Assembly: GCF_014145665.1 (NCBI RefSeq)
Contig: NZ_JACHTD010000013.1
Location: 1-64,000 of the forward strand
Length of the DNA stretch: 64,000 bases
From: Myroides sp. NP-2
Lineage (GTDB): Bacteria > Bacteroidota > Bacteroidia > Flavobacteriales > Flavobacteriaceae
Direction of reading: 5' to 3'
Part shown: positions 25,577-35,139 of the stretch, one piece after another
Numbering within the stretch: the stretch's first letter is position 1
How the letters are laid out: each line of letters begins with the position of its first letter
The notes under the pieces: model-generated
Seen by the model: only the letters and a program-made list of their open reading frames with translations
The model's database searches: none
Told to the model about the DNA's origin: nothing
Made by a program: the position numbers and the translations under genes

Positions 25577-26717
25577 AAGATTCTGTTTCGTATTTAAGCT
25601 TTCGCAAGATACGCATAACTTGTTTAAAGCCGATAAACAACTCGGGGTCATTCGCGAACTTTAAATAATCTTTAACCTCAATTAGTTGCTCCTTCGCTTG
25701 CTCGAAACCATTGAGGTAACAGAGCATCATATTGTAACACAATTTGTTCAAAACGCGTTCCTCTTTATTGGTTAATCGCTCGCCTTGCTTTAATTTATTC
25801 ATTACTTTGACACTATTTCGGTAGATATGTCCTAGAATATTTTCATTGTACTTCGGCGGTTCAAAGAGCATTTTACTCTCCATATCATAGCTGCCATTGT
25901 CGTAAAAAACCAAGCGCACCTCCTCGAATGGATAATAACTCGTGCCGTCGTTTAACCCCAAATTGAGATACTCTGTGAGCACAAAGGATTCGGTGTCGTA
26001 AAATAGGGTTACTACATCTAAAGAGGAGTAAAACAGTTTAATTTGCTCATTGACAAATTCAATATCCATACGCGAGTAAAAAGGAATCCCGCGAATAGTT
26101 GTTTTTTTGCCTACCCAACAGATTACAAATTGCTCTTTAAACACTTTGTAATTGGCATGCATTTCTTTAGATGACTGCATCATATAGCGCACCACACTGT
26201 CGAGAACGTCTTTTAAATTATTTTGGGAGCTTTTTTCAATACTCTCCACATCGCTCTTATTGCCGTTGTAAATAAGTACATCATTAGGTACTGAAGTACT
26301 GCCAACGCGCGAGAAATACGTGCCTTCTACAATCTCTCCTATACTTCGCTTGAAGGTTGTTAGCGCTGCATTTGGCGATATTGTCACTAAGCCAATTACC
26401 TTGTCCTCCGCCAAATCAGTAAATGTCACATTGTCGTAGGTAATACTCGGTGGATTGGCAAAATACGCATTGACTAAGTTTTGAATTTTGCTATCATCAT
26501 AAAAATCAACTCCAACCAATTCATTGGCATTATCTTCCACACCAACGATAATAAAGGAATTATTTTCGGGATTTGAGTTAGATAAAGCACAAATATGCTT
26601 CAAAAATTTTGCTTTCCCCGATTTGGTATGTAAATTTAGCTGCCGTTTCTTATCATAGAAACTATTCTCATCATATTGGGCTAATAGGTTTTTAATAAGT
26701 AATCGCTTATTAATCAT
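25569..26717 (-). CDS. AlbA_2 (Schlafen-type) putative ATP-binding protein
   Basis: This 382-residue cytosolic protein carries an N-terminal AlbA_2 domain: FKAKFLKHICALSNS-like start (K-F-L-K-H-I-C-A-L-S-N-S, ~38-49), FIIVGVEDNANELVGVDF (~55-72) and GTYFSRVGSTSVPND (~132-146). Members are often annotated as ATP-binding transcription regulators or nuclease-related. The C-terminal ~230 residues are unique to me, with mixed beta and helix and no helix-turn-helix that I can point to. It overlaps the phosphatase gene by 8 bases. Function unknown; a signalling or nucleotide-related role with the phosphatase is possible. Confidence 0.75.
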   Translation of the reverse strand: MINKRLLIKNLLAQYDENSFYDKKRQLNLHTKSGKAKFLKHICALSNSNPENNSFIIVGVEDNANELVGVDFYDDSKIQNLVNAYFANPPSITYDNVTFTDLAEDKVIGLVTISPNAALTTFKRSIGEIVEGTYFSRVGSTSVPNDVLIYNGNKSDVESIEKSSQNNLKDVLDSVVRYMMQSSKEMHANYKVFKEQFVICWVGKKTTIRGIPFYSRMDIEFVNEQIKLFYSSLDVVTLFYDTESFVLTEYLNLGLNDGTSYYPFEEVRLVFYDNGSYDMESKMLFEPPKYNENILGHIYRNSVKVMNKLKQGERLTNKEERVLNKLCYNMMLCYLNGFEQAKEQLIEVKDYLKFANDPELFIGFKQVMRILRKLKYETESYE

Positions 26718-26884
26718 AGCAAATTATTTTTTGTTCTTAAAATTATAAAAAGAAACCCATAAATCATGCCCAAATATGGAACACCCACTTTAGATTTAAC
26801 CATCTATTAACAACTTTGTAGCGAATATTTTTTGAATTTGCATGAATAATTAAATGAGCGATATTTTCAGACAAAACTTTTATT

Positions 26885-27889
26885 ATGGAAACACCCGGAT
26901 CAAATTACGATATTCGAGAATTAAATGAACTAATAGAAAGAGAAAGTGCCTTTATTGACATCTTGACGATGGAGATGAACAAAGCGATTGTAGGTCAAAA
27001 GCACATGATTGATCGATTACTAATTGGATTACTAGGACAAGGACACATTTTACTTGAAGGTGTACCAGGGTTAGCTAAAACACTCGCGATAAACACTTTA
27101 TCTAAGGCAGTAGATGGATCGTTTAATCGAATTCAGTTTACGCCAGATTTACTCCCTGCCGATGTCATAGGTACGATGATTTATAACGTAAAAGAAAACG
27201 ACTTTTCCATTCGAAAAGGTCCAATTTTCGCGAATTTCATCTTAGCGGATGAGATCAACCGTGCTCCGGCAAAAGTACAATCTGCGCTTTTAGAGGCGAT
27301 GCAGGAAAAACAAGTGACCATTAGTGATACGACGTATCCCTTGGACAAACCGTTCTTGGTTATGGCCACACAAAACCCCGTAGAACAAGAGGGAACCTAC
27401 CCATTACCGGAGGCTCAAATGGACCGTTTCATGCTAAAAACGGTTATCGATTATCCAAAGTTGGAGGAAGAACGCCTTGTAATTCGCCAAAACTTAGCTG
27501 GAGAAAGACAAACGATTCATCCCGTAGTTACTTTGGATCAGATTAAGCGCGCGCAAGATGCAGTGAAAAAGGTGTATATGGATGAAAAAATCGAAAAATA
27601 TATACTCGATATTATTTTTGCAACGCGATACCCAGAACAATTCAAATTGGAGAAACTAAAACCATTGATCAGTTTTGGTGCATCTCCACGTGGAAGTATC
27701 AACTTAGCTACTGCAGCGAAGTGCTATGCATTTATCAAACGCAGAGGTTATGTGATTCCTGAAGATGTTCGTGCCGTAGTTATTGACGTATTGCGTCACC
27801 GTATTGGAGTGACTTACGAAGCAGAAGCAGAAAGTATTACCTCTGTAGATATCATCAATCAAATTGTAAACGAAATAGAAGTGCCATAG
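26885..27889 (+). CDS. moxR: MoxR-type AAA+ ATPase, first gene of the Bat operon
   Basis: This 334-residue AAA_3 ATPase has Walker A GVPGLAKT (residues 59-66), Walker B FILADEINR (~119-127), sensor 1 ATQNPVEQEGTYPLPEAQMD (~160-179) and an arginine finger region. MoxR proteins act as chaperones that insert cofactors or mature proteins carrying von Willebrand A domains; four VWA-type or associated proteins follow here. It opens the eight-gene set moxR-DUF58-BatD-like-batA-batB-batC-batD-batE. A diverging AlbA_2 gene lies 167 bases upstream. Confidence 0.93.
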   Translation: METPGSNYDIRELNELIERESAFIDILTMEMNKAIVGQKHMIDRLLIGLLGQGHILLEGVPGLAKTLAINTLSKAVDGSFNRIQFTPDLLPADVIGTMIYNVKENDFSIRKGPIFANFILADEINRAPAKVQSALLEAMQEKQVTISDTTYPLDKPFLVMATQNPVEQEGTYPLPEAQMDRFMLKTVIDYPKLEEERLVIRQNLAGERQTIHPVVTLDQIKRAQDAVKKVYMDEKIEKYILDIIFATRYPEQFKLEKLKPLISFGASPRGSINLATAAKCYAFIKRRGYVIPEDVRAVVIDVLRHRIGVTYEAEAESITSVDIINQIVNEIEVP

Positions 27890-27972
27890 TGGATTTCCAC
27901 TGTCAGTCGATCCCTATTATGGAGGGATTATTCCCTTTTGGGCACTAATTATTTTTGAATAATTCTTTTACA

Positions 27973-28836
27973 ATGGAAACCAAAGAGATTTTAAAAAAGG
28001 TAAAAAAGATTGAGATCAAAACCAAGCGTTTAAGTGATCATATTTTTTCTGGGGAGTACCACACTTCCTTTAAGGGACGTGGTATGACTTTTTCTGAAGT
28101 GCGACAGTATCAATTTGGCGACGATGTTCGCGCCATCGATTGGAATGTTACTGCGCGCTATAACGAGCCTTATATCAAAGTTTTTGAAGAAGAACGAGAA
28201 CTGACACTCATGCTTTTAGTGGATATCAGCGGATCGGGAAATTTTGGTTCAACAGATACGTTCAAACAAGAAATAATCACAGAAATAGCTGCAACATTGG
28301 CTTTTTCGGCAACCCAAAATAACGATAAGATTGGCCTTATTCTGTTTTCGGATCAAATTGAATTATTCGTTCCTCCTAAAAAAGGAAAAACGCATGTTTT
28401 GCGCATTATTAGAGAACTCATTGAGTTCAAACCCAAGAGTCAACAGACCGATCTTGCCATGGCCTTGTCGTATCTGTCTAAAGTAATCAAGAAAAAAGCC
28501 ATTGTTTTTGTCTTGTCTGATTTTATTACGCCTCCTTACGAGAGCACCTTAAAAATATCAGCCAAGAAACACGACATTACAGGCATTCGCTTGTATGATG
28601 AACGAGAAAAAGAACTCCCTAATGTTGGGTTAATCAATGTGTATGATGCAGAGAGCAAACAAGAACAGATGATTAATACAGGCAGCAAAGAGGTGAGACA
28701 ACAGTATACGGCTCATTTCCTCAAGCAAGAGGATCAATTCAAGAAAACCTTCTTAAAATGTGGTGCTGGTGTAATCAACATGCGTGTTGATGAGAGTTAT
28801 GTAAAAAAATTATTAGGGTATTTCAAAGCTAGATAA
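27973..28836 (+). CDS. DUF58 family protein of the Bat operon
   Basis: This 287-residue cytosolic protein has the DUF58 signature GRGMTFSEVRQYQFGDDVRA followed by D-W-N-V-T-A-R, then a VWA-like fold beginning LMLLVDISGSGNFG (~77-90) that keeps the D-x-S-x-S metal-site layout in altered form. DUF58 proteins are usual partners of MoxR ATPases. The ATG at 27973 (METKEILKKVKK) is chosen over a TTG frame six codons longer. It lies 83 bases after moxR and one base before the next gene. Confidence 0.9.
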   Translation: METKEILKKVKKIEIKTKRLSDHIFSGEYHTSFKGRGMTFSEVRQYQFGDDVRAIDWNVTARYNEPYIKVFEEERELTLMLLVDISGSGNFGSTDTFKQEIITEIAATLAFSATQNNDKIGLILFSDQIELFVPPKKGKTHVLRIIRELIEFKPKSQQTDLAMALSYLSKVIKKKAIVFVLSDFITPPYESTLKISAKKHDITGIRLYDEREKELPNVGLINVYDAESKQEQMINTGSKEVRQQYTAHFLKQEDQFKKTFLKCGAGVINMRVDESYVKKLLGYFKAR

Positions 28837-28837
28837 A

Positions 28838-30469
28838 ATGACACTGAATAAAACAACATACAATCTTTTAAGCGTCCTTATTCTTTTGTTATCTCCATCG
28901 TTGATGTTCGCTCAGTCACCGCTTGAAGCAAAAGTTGACACAACAAGTATCAAAATTGGAGAGCCTATACAATATACCATTCGAGCAATGGCATCAAAGC
29001 ACAGCAAGGTGTTATTTCCCGAAACGAAAACACTCGGTCCATTAGAGATCTTAGACTCATATCCCGTTGATACCGTTGCAAAAGATGATGTAGTAACCTT
29101 GACCAAAAGATATGAATTGACGCAATTTGATGAGGGTAGTTTTACTATTCCTCAACTCCCTGTAATTATAGATGCAAAACTGTTTCAAACAGACTCTATT
29201 CGCATAGAAGTACAAAATGTAGCGGTTGACACCTTAAAAACACCGCTATACGACATTAAATCGATTTCCAAAAATGGCGCTGCACCTTCTACAAATTGGT
29301 ACTACTTGGCCTTTTTAATTTTATCCATTATTATAGGAGTAATAGCCTATATCTTCATCAAGAGAAGACAGGACAAAAACCTAACAGAAGACGATAAATA
29401 CAGTACGCCATTTGAAAAAGCGGTGACCAAGTTAAAAGAATTAGAAGAAAAACAGAACTGGACCCGAGGGAATGCTAAACCTTATTACTCTGAGATGACG
29501 GATATTGCGCGTGCTTTTATCGAAGACACTTTTGATATCTCTGCTCGTGAGTTAACGACTTTTGAAACAATTTCAATTTTAAAAAATACCTTGCGCGACA
29601 AGGATATTAAAATTGATCCAAAAATTATAAAAGAATTTAAACGCGTTTTAGATACAGCGGATTTAGTAAAGTTCGCAAAATCACAACCTGCAGACAATGA
29701 AATTGTAGCAGACACGTCAAATACGCAAAAAATCATCAACGAGATCAATGCTGCTTATCCTATTTCTGCAGCCACACAAACGGAGCGCATTCGATTAAGA
29801 GAAGAGCGTAAAAGAAAGAGAAAAAGACTGCGTTTGGGGATTCCCCTTATGCTTTCCGGAGCATTGATGTTGGTTATTGGTATTGTTTACCTTGTAAATA
29901 GTACGAGTGAGCGAAACCTAAACGTATTCACGTTCAACTCAAGTAAGCGTTTATTAAACCAAGAATGGATTACTAGTACCTATGGAAGTGGTGTTGGTTT
30001 AACCGTAAGCACTCCAGAAGTATTGATTCGTAAAAATGACCCAACGGTTGGCGATAGTGGAATTGACGGTATTGAAAGCATTCAACAATTCAAAGGAGGT
30101 GACCTAGGTGATCCTATCTTTATTACCTTGAGTACTATTCAAACTGGAAAAGACTTCAAATATTCTGAAGAAGAAATCATGGATCACTCACTCAAGTTAA
30201 TCATTAAAAACCATACGGTAGATGGCATCGAAATTACCCATGAAAAATTCGAAAATGCCTCTGGATTAACAGGATTAAAGGCAAAAGGAAGCTTATTGCT
30301 CAAGTCGGAGAAAGGAAAAGACCAAAAGATTACTTTTGAAAGTGTATTGACGCATGAAAGTAAAACCGTACTGAATCAACTGTGGATTTTCCACAAAACA
30401 GAGGATCAATATGCAGATGCAATTAGCGAGAAGGTATTTGATTCCATGCAATACAAACAAGATAAGTAA
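28838..30469 (+). CDS. BatD-like membrane protein of the Bat operon
   Basis: This 543-residue protein has a signal peptide (cut after F-A-Q, ~residue 26), an Ig-like periplasmic domain (~27-150: IKIGEPIQYTIRA, YELTQFDEGSFTIP) and a transmembrane helix (~154-172). A cytosolic helical domain with EKAVTKLKELEEKQNW and a second hydrophobic helix near 330-350 follow, then a C-terminal soluble domain. The N-terminal half resembles BatD; the C-terminal half I do not recognise. It lies between DUF58 and batA with spacings of 1 and 2 bases, so it belongs to the same complex or pathway. Confidence 0.75.
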   Translation: MTLNKTTYNLLSVLILLLSPSLMFAQSPLEAKVDTTSIKIGEPIQYTIRAMASKHSKVLFPETKTLGPLEILDSYPVDTVAKDDVVTLTKRYELTQFDEGSFTIPQLPVIIDAKLFQTDSIRIEVQNVAVDTLKTPLYDIKSISKNGAAPSTNWYYLAFLILSIIIGVIAYIFIKRRQDKNLTEDDKYSTPFEKAVTKLKELEEKQNWTRGNAKPYYSEMTDIARAFIEDTFDISARELTTFETISILKNTLRDKDIKIDPKIIKEFKRVLDTADLVKFAKSQPADNEIVADTSNTQKIINEINAAYPISAATQTERIRLREERKRKRKRLRLGIPLMLSGALMLVIGIVYLVNSTSERNLNVFTFNSSKRLLNQEWITSTYGSGVGLTVSTPEVLIRKNDPTVGDSGIDGIESIQQFKGGDLGDPIFITLSTIQTGKDFKYSEEEIMDHSLKLIIKNHTVDGIEITHEKFENASGLTGLKAKGSLLLKSEKGKDQKITFESVLTHESKTVLNQLWIFHKTEDQYADAISEKVFDSMQYKQDK

Positions 30470-30471
30470 CT

Positions 30472-31473
30472 ATGAGAAACGCAACCTTTTTAAACCCTGA
30501 ATTCTTTTGGTTGTTTCTACTTTTACCTCTTGTTATTTTCATTTGGTATAGAAACAAAAAGAAACAAAAGCCAACACTAAAGTTAAGTTCAACGGCTCCT
30601 TTTCTGGGGCATTCGACTGTTTTAGTTCGCTTATTGCCTTTGTCTATTGTATTGAGAACACTGGCATTAAGTGCCCTAATTGTTGCTTTAGCTCGACCAC
30701 AAGTCATTAGTGTTGACCATCAAATACATGCAACACATGGGATTGACATTGTTATGGCCATGGATATTTCCGGAAGTATGTTGGCGAAAGATTTAAAGCC
30801 TAACCGATTAGAAGCCCTAAAACACGTTGCTGGAGACTTCGTAGCTCAGCGCGTAGCGGATCGTATTGGCATTGTGATCTACGCAGCGGAGGCTTACACA
30901 AAGACACCCGTAACCAGTGACAAAACCCTATTGTTAAATTCATTGAGAGATATAAAGTATTCGGATGATTTACGAGATGGAACTGCCATTGGAGTTGGGT
31001 TAACAACGGCTATAAACCGCATTAAAACCAGTCCTGCCAAAAGTAAAGTAATCATTCTATTAACAGATGGTGTCAACAATACAGGAACCGTGGATCCTCT
31101 TATGGCCACGCAGATTGCGAAAGAATTTAAAATTAAAATATACACCATTGGTATAGGAACAAACGGATTGGCGGAATCGCCTGTGGGTATTCGTCCAAAT
31201 GGCGAAATCATTTATGAAAAAATCCCTGTTGAACTCGATGAAGCACTAATGAAGACGATCGCTAAAGAAACGGGTGGTCAATATTTTAGAGCAACCAATA
31301 CTGAAAGTCTTAAAAAAATATACGAGGAAATCAATCAACTAGAAAAGACCAAAATTGACGAGCAGAAGTACGTAAACACAGAGGAGAAATTCCGATTATT
31401 TGCCCTTCTAGCTTTTATTTTACTGGCATTAGATTTTATTCTAGGTAAAACCCTTTTTAGAGGATTTATTTAA
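30472..31473 (+). CDS. batA: BatA, VWA-domain membrane protein
   Basis: This 333-residue inner-membrane protein has two N-terminal transmembrane helices (~10-25 and ~55-75), a VWA domain (~90-290) with MIDAS motif D98-I-S-G-S-M, and a C-terminal transmembrane helix (~308-325). The metal site looks intact, including the later VIILLTDGVNNTG. Bat proteins were named for aerotolerance in Bacteroides fragilis and are assumed to sense or relieve periplasmic stress. The paralogue batB follows directly. Confidence 0.93.
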   Translation: MRNATFLNPEFFWLFLLLPLVIFIWYRNKKKQKPTLKLSSTAPFLGHSTVLVRLLPLSIVLRTLALSALIVALARPQVISVDHQIHATHGIDIVMAMDISGSMLAKDLKPNRLEALKHVAGDFVAQRVADRIGIVIYAAEAYTKTPVTSDKTLLLNSLRDIKYSDDLRDGTAIGVGLTTAINRIKTSPAKSKVIILLTDGVNNTGTVDPLMATQIAKEFKIKIYTIGIGTNGLAESPVGIRPNGEIIYEKIPVELDEALMKTIAKETGGQYFRATNTESLKKIYEEINQLEKTKIDEQKYVNTEEKFRLFALLAFILLALDFILGKTLFRGFI

Positions 31474-31480
31474 CAGCATT

Positions 31481-32512
31481 ATGTGGGAATTAGATGACAA
31501 AAAATATTTTCTATTACTAATTGCAATTGCCGCTATTGCATTGCTCATTGTATGGGAAATACTGTGGAAGAAGAAAGTGCAAAAAACATTTGCAACGACT
31601 AAGGCCTTGCAAATACTAGCGCCAAATAGATCTGCGAACAAACCTATACTCAAAGCCTGTTTATACTTTGCCGCACTCATATGCCTAGTAATAGGATTAG
31701 TTAATCCTAAAATAGGCACGCGTGTTGTTACGGTAAAACGACAAGGGGTTGATATTGTATTTACCCTAGACGTATCTAAAAGTATGTTGGCACAAGATAT
31801 GGCACCTGATCGCTTGGCGAAGATGAAGCAATTGACTTCGCAAATTATCAATAGCTTAGGCCCCGATCGAATTGGTATTGTTGGCTATGCAGGAAGCGCT
31901 TTTCCCATGCTTCCCATTACAACAGATCACTATGCCGCTAAAATGTATCTACAATCCATGAATACGGACATGGTTTCCTCTCAAGGAACCGCATTAGAGG
32001 ATGCAATTCACGTGGCTAGTAACTACTTTGACAACCCGCGAACCAGCAAAGTGATGATCCTGATTTCCGATGGAGAAGATCACGGCGAGAATATCGATGC
32101 TGCAATTCAAATTGCCAAAGACAAAAACATTAAAATTATCACTATTGGGGTAGGAACGGAAAAAGGAGGACCAATTCCGATCCGCACAGCCAAAGGAATC
32201 GAATATAAACGAGATTGGGACAATGAAATTGTCATTACCAAATTAGATCCTTCTACCCTAAAACACATTGCTGATGCAACGGGTGGAAAGTATTTTTACG
32301 GATCAAACACACAAGAAATCGTAGACCTAATAACCAATGAACTCAATAAAATTGAGAAAACAGATTTCGAATCCCAACAAATTGCAGAATTTCAATCGCA
32401 ATTTCAATGGTTTTTAGCCTTGGCCTTTCTATTAATTCTAATTGATTTATTTATTCTTGAACGTAAAACGAGTTGGATGAAGAAGTTAAATCTCTTCAAT
32501 GAAAAAGAATAA
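31481..32512 (+). CDS. batB: BatB, VWA-domain membrane protein
   Basis: This 343-residue protein is a paralogue of BatA with the same plan: two N-terminal helices (~8-27 and ~55-75), a VWA domain with D97-V-S-K-S-M and VMILISDGEDHG, and a C-terminal helix (~305-323). Both MIDAS sites being intact suggests metal-dependent partner binding by each. It starts 7 bases after batA. Its 3' end overlaps the longest possible frame of batC, but not batC from its chosen start. Confidence 0.93.
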   Translation: MWELDDKKYFLLLIAIAAIALLIVWEILWKKKVQKTFATTKALQILAPNRSANKPILKACLYFAALICLVIGLVNPKIGTRVVTVKRQGVDIVFTLDVSKSMLAQDMAPDRLAKMKQLTSQIINSLGPDRIGIVGYAGSAFPMLPITTDHYAAKMYLQSMNTDMVSSQGTALEDAIHVASNYFDNPRTSKVMILISDGEDHGENIDAAIQIAKDKNIKIITIGVGTEKGGPIPIRTAKGIEYKRDWDNEIVITKLDPSTLKHIADATGGKYFYGSNTQEIVDLITNELNKIEKTDFESQQIAEFQSQFQWFLALAFLLILIDLFILERKTSWMKKLNLFNEKE

Positions 32513-32531
32513 TGTTTATAGCTTGTACAAA

Positions 32532-33365
32532 ATGAAAAATATATCTCTTACTTTCCTATTTCTATTTTTTGCTAGTTTGCCCTCATTTGGTCAATCTGCA
32601 GGTCGTGCTTTAACCGTAGGTAATGAATCCTATGAGCACAAGCAGTACAATCAATCGGAAGCTGCCTATCGCATTGCTTCTTCTAAGAGTGAAAAAAAGC
32701 AAACAGCAACCTATAATTTAGGTAATAGTTTACTTCGTCAAAAGCAGTATAAAGAAGCGATCTCTGCCTATAGCAGAGCCAGTAAAGAAGCCACAACAAA
32801 AGAGGCAAGACACAGCGCCTATCACAATTTAGGCAATGCCTATATGGCTGAAAAGAATTATAAAGCAGCAGAAGAAGCCTTTAAAAACGCCTTGAGAAAC
32901 AATCCAAAAGATGATGAAACACGCTATAATTATGCCGTGGCTAAAAAATTAAATGAAGAAAATCCTCAAAACGACCAAAATCAGGATAATCAAGACAACA
33001 AGGATAATCAAGACAACAAGGATAATCAAGACAATAAGGATAATCAAGACAATAAGGATAATCAAGACAACAAGGATAACCAAGATCAGCAAAATAAAGA
33101 TCAAAACCAGGATCAAAATAAAGACAACAAAGGAGATGATCAGCAAGATGACAACAAAGATCAAGGAGACAATAAAGAGAATAAGGATCAACAACAAAAG
33201 CCTACACCTCAACAGCAACAGAGTAAGGAGCAGATGGAGCGAATTTTAGATGCTGTGAATCGCGATGAGCAGGCTGTTCAACAACGATTAATCGACAAGA
33301 ATAAAAAAGGCGACAAAAAAGCGGAGGCACAAGGAGTATCTTCACAACGCAAAAAAGACTGGTAA
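32532..33365 (+). CDS. batC: BatC, TPR protein with an Asn/Asp/Gln-rich repeat tail
   Basis: This 277-residue exported protein has a signal peptide (MKNISLTFLFLFFASLPSFG, cut near residue 20) and about three TPR units (~25-135, with YNLGNSLLRQKQYKEAISAY and YHNLGNAYMAEKNYKAAEEA). A long disordered tail built on repeats of D-N-Q-D-N-K (~150-245) follows, then a short charged end. I chose the ATG at 32532, which opens the signal peptide; the frame 11 codons longer would spoil it. The low-complexity tail is encoded by an 18-bp tandem repeat and may vary in length between strains. Confidence 0.88.
   Translation: MKNISLTFLFLFFASLPSFGQSAGRALTVGNESYEHKQYNQSEAAYRIASSKSEKKQTATYNLGNSLLRQKQYKEAISAYSRASKEATTKEARHSAYHNLGNAYMAEKNYKAAEEAFKNALRNNPKDDETRYNYAVAKKLNEENPQNDQNQDNQDNKDNQDNKDNQDNKDNQDNKDNQDNKDNQDQQNKDQNQDQNKDNKGDDQQDDNKDQGDNKENKDQQQKPTPQQQQSKEQMERILDAVNRDEQAVQQRLIDKNKKGDKKAEAQGVSSQRKKDW
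32985..33074 (+). repeat. 18-bp tandem repeat inside batC (5 units plus degenerate copies)
   Basis: Five consecutive units of GATAATCAAGACAAYAAG encode D-N-Q-D-N-K each, differing only by a silent C/T. Diverged copies follow. The unit is a multiple of three, so copy-number change keeps the frame. Confidence 0.95.
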
Positions 33366-33375
33366 GCTTGATATT

Positions 33376-35139
33376 ATGAGAACATTATACTTTTATATTG
33401 TATTAATTGGTGTCCTCTTCACCCAATCGTTAACGGCTCAAGTGAACTTCGAAGCGAGTGTGAACAAAGAACAAGTGCCTTTAAATGATGTGGTTCAGAT
33501 TGAATTCACCATGAATAGTGATGGTGATAACTTTGCTCCACCGTCTTTTGATGCGTTTACTGTGGTTGGTGGTCCTAGTAGTTCGGTGAGTTATTCTTGG
33601 ATTAATGGAAAGAAATCGTTTAAAAAATCATATTCCTATTTGTTACAGCCTAAGAAGAAAGGAAAATTCACCATTGGCAAAGCGAGCATTCAAATTGAAG
33701 GGGAAACGATAACAACAACTCCGATTACAATAACGGTAACTGATGCAGTAGAGCGACAAGATCCACGTCAACGCATGAGTCAAGTGCAACAAGGATCATT
33801 GGACAAGGTTCACTTGGTTGCTGAAGTATCCAAATCAAAACCTTTTATCAACGAACCGATTACCATTGTCTATAAGCTGTATTTTAATACTTCAGTTGGC
33901 GGTTATAGGGGGAATGAAATTCCGACCTATGACAAGTTCTGGACCTATAGTGTGGACATGCCACAACGCCCAGAATTGAAACAAGGAAAATACAAAGGGG
34001 AGCTTTATAACTATGTAGTCTTGAAGCAAGATATTATCATGGCTCAAGAAGTGGGAAAACAGGTCATCAAGCCTTTGTCATTAACAGTACAAGTTGAAGT
34101 GCCTACGGGTCGCAGAGATTTCTTTGGCTTTCCTGAATACGGTTTAATTGAAAAAGACTACACTACCCAAGCCATCACCATTGATGCGCAAGATTTACCA
34201 CAAAAGGACAGACCTGCTAATTTCTCAGGTGGGGTGGGTGATTTTTCACTTAAAGTAACGCCCTCAACTCAAGAGCTCAAAGCAGGTGAACCATTATACC
34301 TAACAGTGGCCGTATCAGGTAAAGGAAATTTAAATCTCCTTACCCTTCCTACCCCACTTGCTCATTCTGCTTTAGAAGTATACGATCCCCAATATTCGGA
34401 AAAACTAACGCCAACCGCCTTGGGGTTACAGGGAAATCGCACCAACAAATACACGATTATACCGCAATATAAAGGCGAATACAACATCGAACCGATGGAG
34501 TTTTCATACTTTGATTTAGCGTCAAAACAATATAAAACGATCAAAACAGACACGATAAAAATCAATGTGCTGGAAGGACCTACTCTACCCACGCACAAAG
34601 AAATAGCTGGTGTAGATAGCTCGGATGATCAGGAGTTTTTCCAAAAAAACAAAACGGCATTGACTTTTGTAGAGCAAGAAAAAACGACGTATTGGAACAC
34701 CTCATTATTTTATTTCTTCTTGTGTGCACCCCTAGTGGCAATTCCGCTATTTGTTCTGAGTAGTCGCATAGGTGCTGCCCGAGCAAATGACGTAGAAGGA
34801 AACCGATTGAGAAGAAATAATCGCTTAGCGAAGAAATACTTAGGTGAAGCGAAGAAACACCTGAATGACAAGGCGTTGTTCTATGAAGCGTTAGAGCGTT
34901 GTTTACACAACTTCTTGAAGGCCAAATTGAAAATGGAGACCAGCGAAATGAGCAATGATAACATTACGGAAATTTTGCAGGAAAAAGCCATTACACCAGA
35001 GGCTATTCAGTCGTTTATGAGCCTTAAAAACGCTTGTGAATGGGCGCGTTACACCCCAACAGAACAAGTGAATATTGCAAAAGATTACGAAACGGCAATT
35101 GATGTAATTGATCAATTGGAAAAACAATTTAAGTCCTAA
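33376..35139 (+). CDS. batD: BatD, large periplasmic/membrane protein
   Basis: This 587-residue protein has a signal peptide (cut after L-T-A-Q, ~residue 22), several Ig-like beta domains (~23-430, with PLNDVVQIEFTMNSDGDNFA and KAGEPLYLTVAVSGKGNLNL), and one transmembrane helix near 440-460 (YFFLCAPLVAIPLFVL). A helical cytosolic tail ends it. BatD family proteins are thought to scaffold the VWA proteins BatA and BatB. Its TAA overlaps the ATG of batE by one base. Confidence 0.92.
   Translation: MRTLYFYIVLIGVLFTQSLTAQVNFEASVNKEQVPLNDVVQIEFTMNSDGDNFAPPSFDAFTVVGGPSSSVSYSWINGKKSFKKSYSYLLQPKKKGKFTIGKASIQIEGETITTTPITITVTDAVERQDPRQRMSQVQQGSLDKVHLVAEVSKSKPFINEPITIVYKLYFNTSVGGYRGNEIPTYDKFWTYSVDMPQRPELKQGKYKGELYNYVVLKQDIIMAQEVGKQVIKPLSLTVQVEVPTGRRDFFGFPEYGLIEKDYTTQAITIDAQDLPQKDRPANFSGGVGDFSLKVTPSTQELKAGEPLYLTVAVSGKGNLNLLTLPTPLAHSALEVYDPQYSEKLTPTALGLQGNRTNKYTIIPQYKGEYNIEPMEFSYFDLASKQYKTIKTDTIKINVLEGPTLPTHKEIAGVDSSDDQEFFQKNKTALTFVEQEKTTYWNTSLFYFFLCAPLVAIPLFVLSSRIGAARANDVEGNRLRRNNRLAKKYLGEAKKHLNDKALFYEALERCLHNFLKAKLKMETSEMSNDNITEILQEKAITPEAIQSFMSLKNACEWARYTPTEQVNIAKDYETAIDVIDQLEKQFKS

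Noticed and set aside
32985..33074. Possible CRISPR array
   Set aside because: Units are contiguous with no spacers and encode protein in frame; no CRISPR array was seen anywhere in the window.
32949..33249. Long frames on both strands over the batC tail, rich in Ile/Leu/Val or in Lys/Ile/Thr
   Set aside because: They are shifted readings of the 18-bp repeat that encodes D-N-Q-D-N-K in batC.
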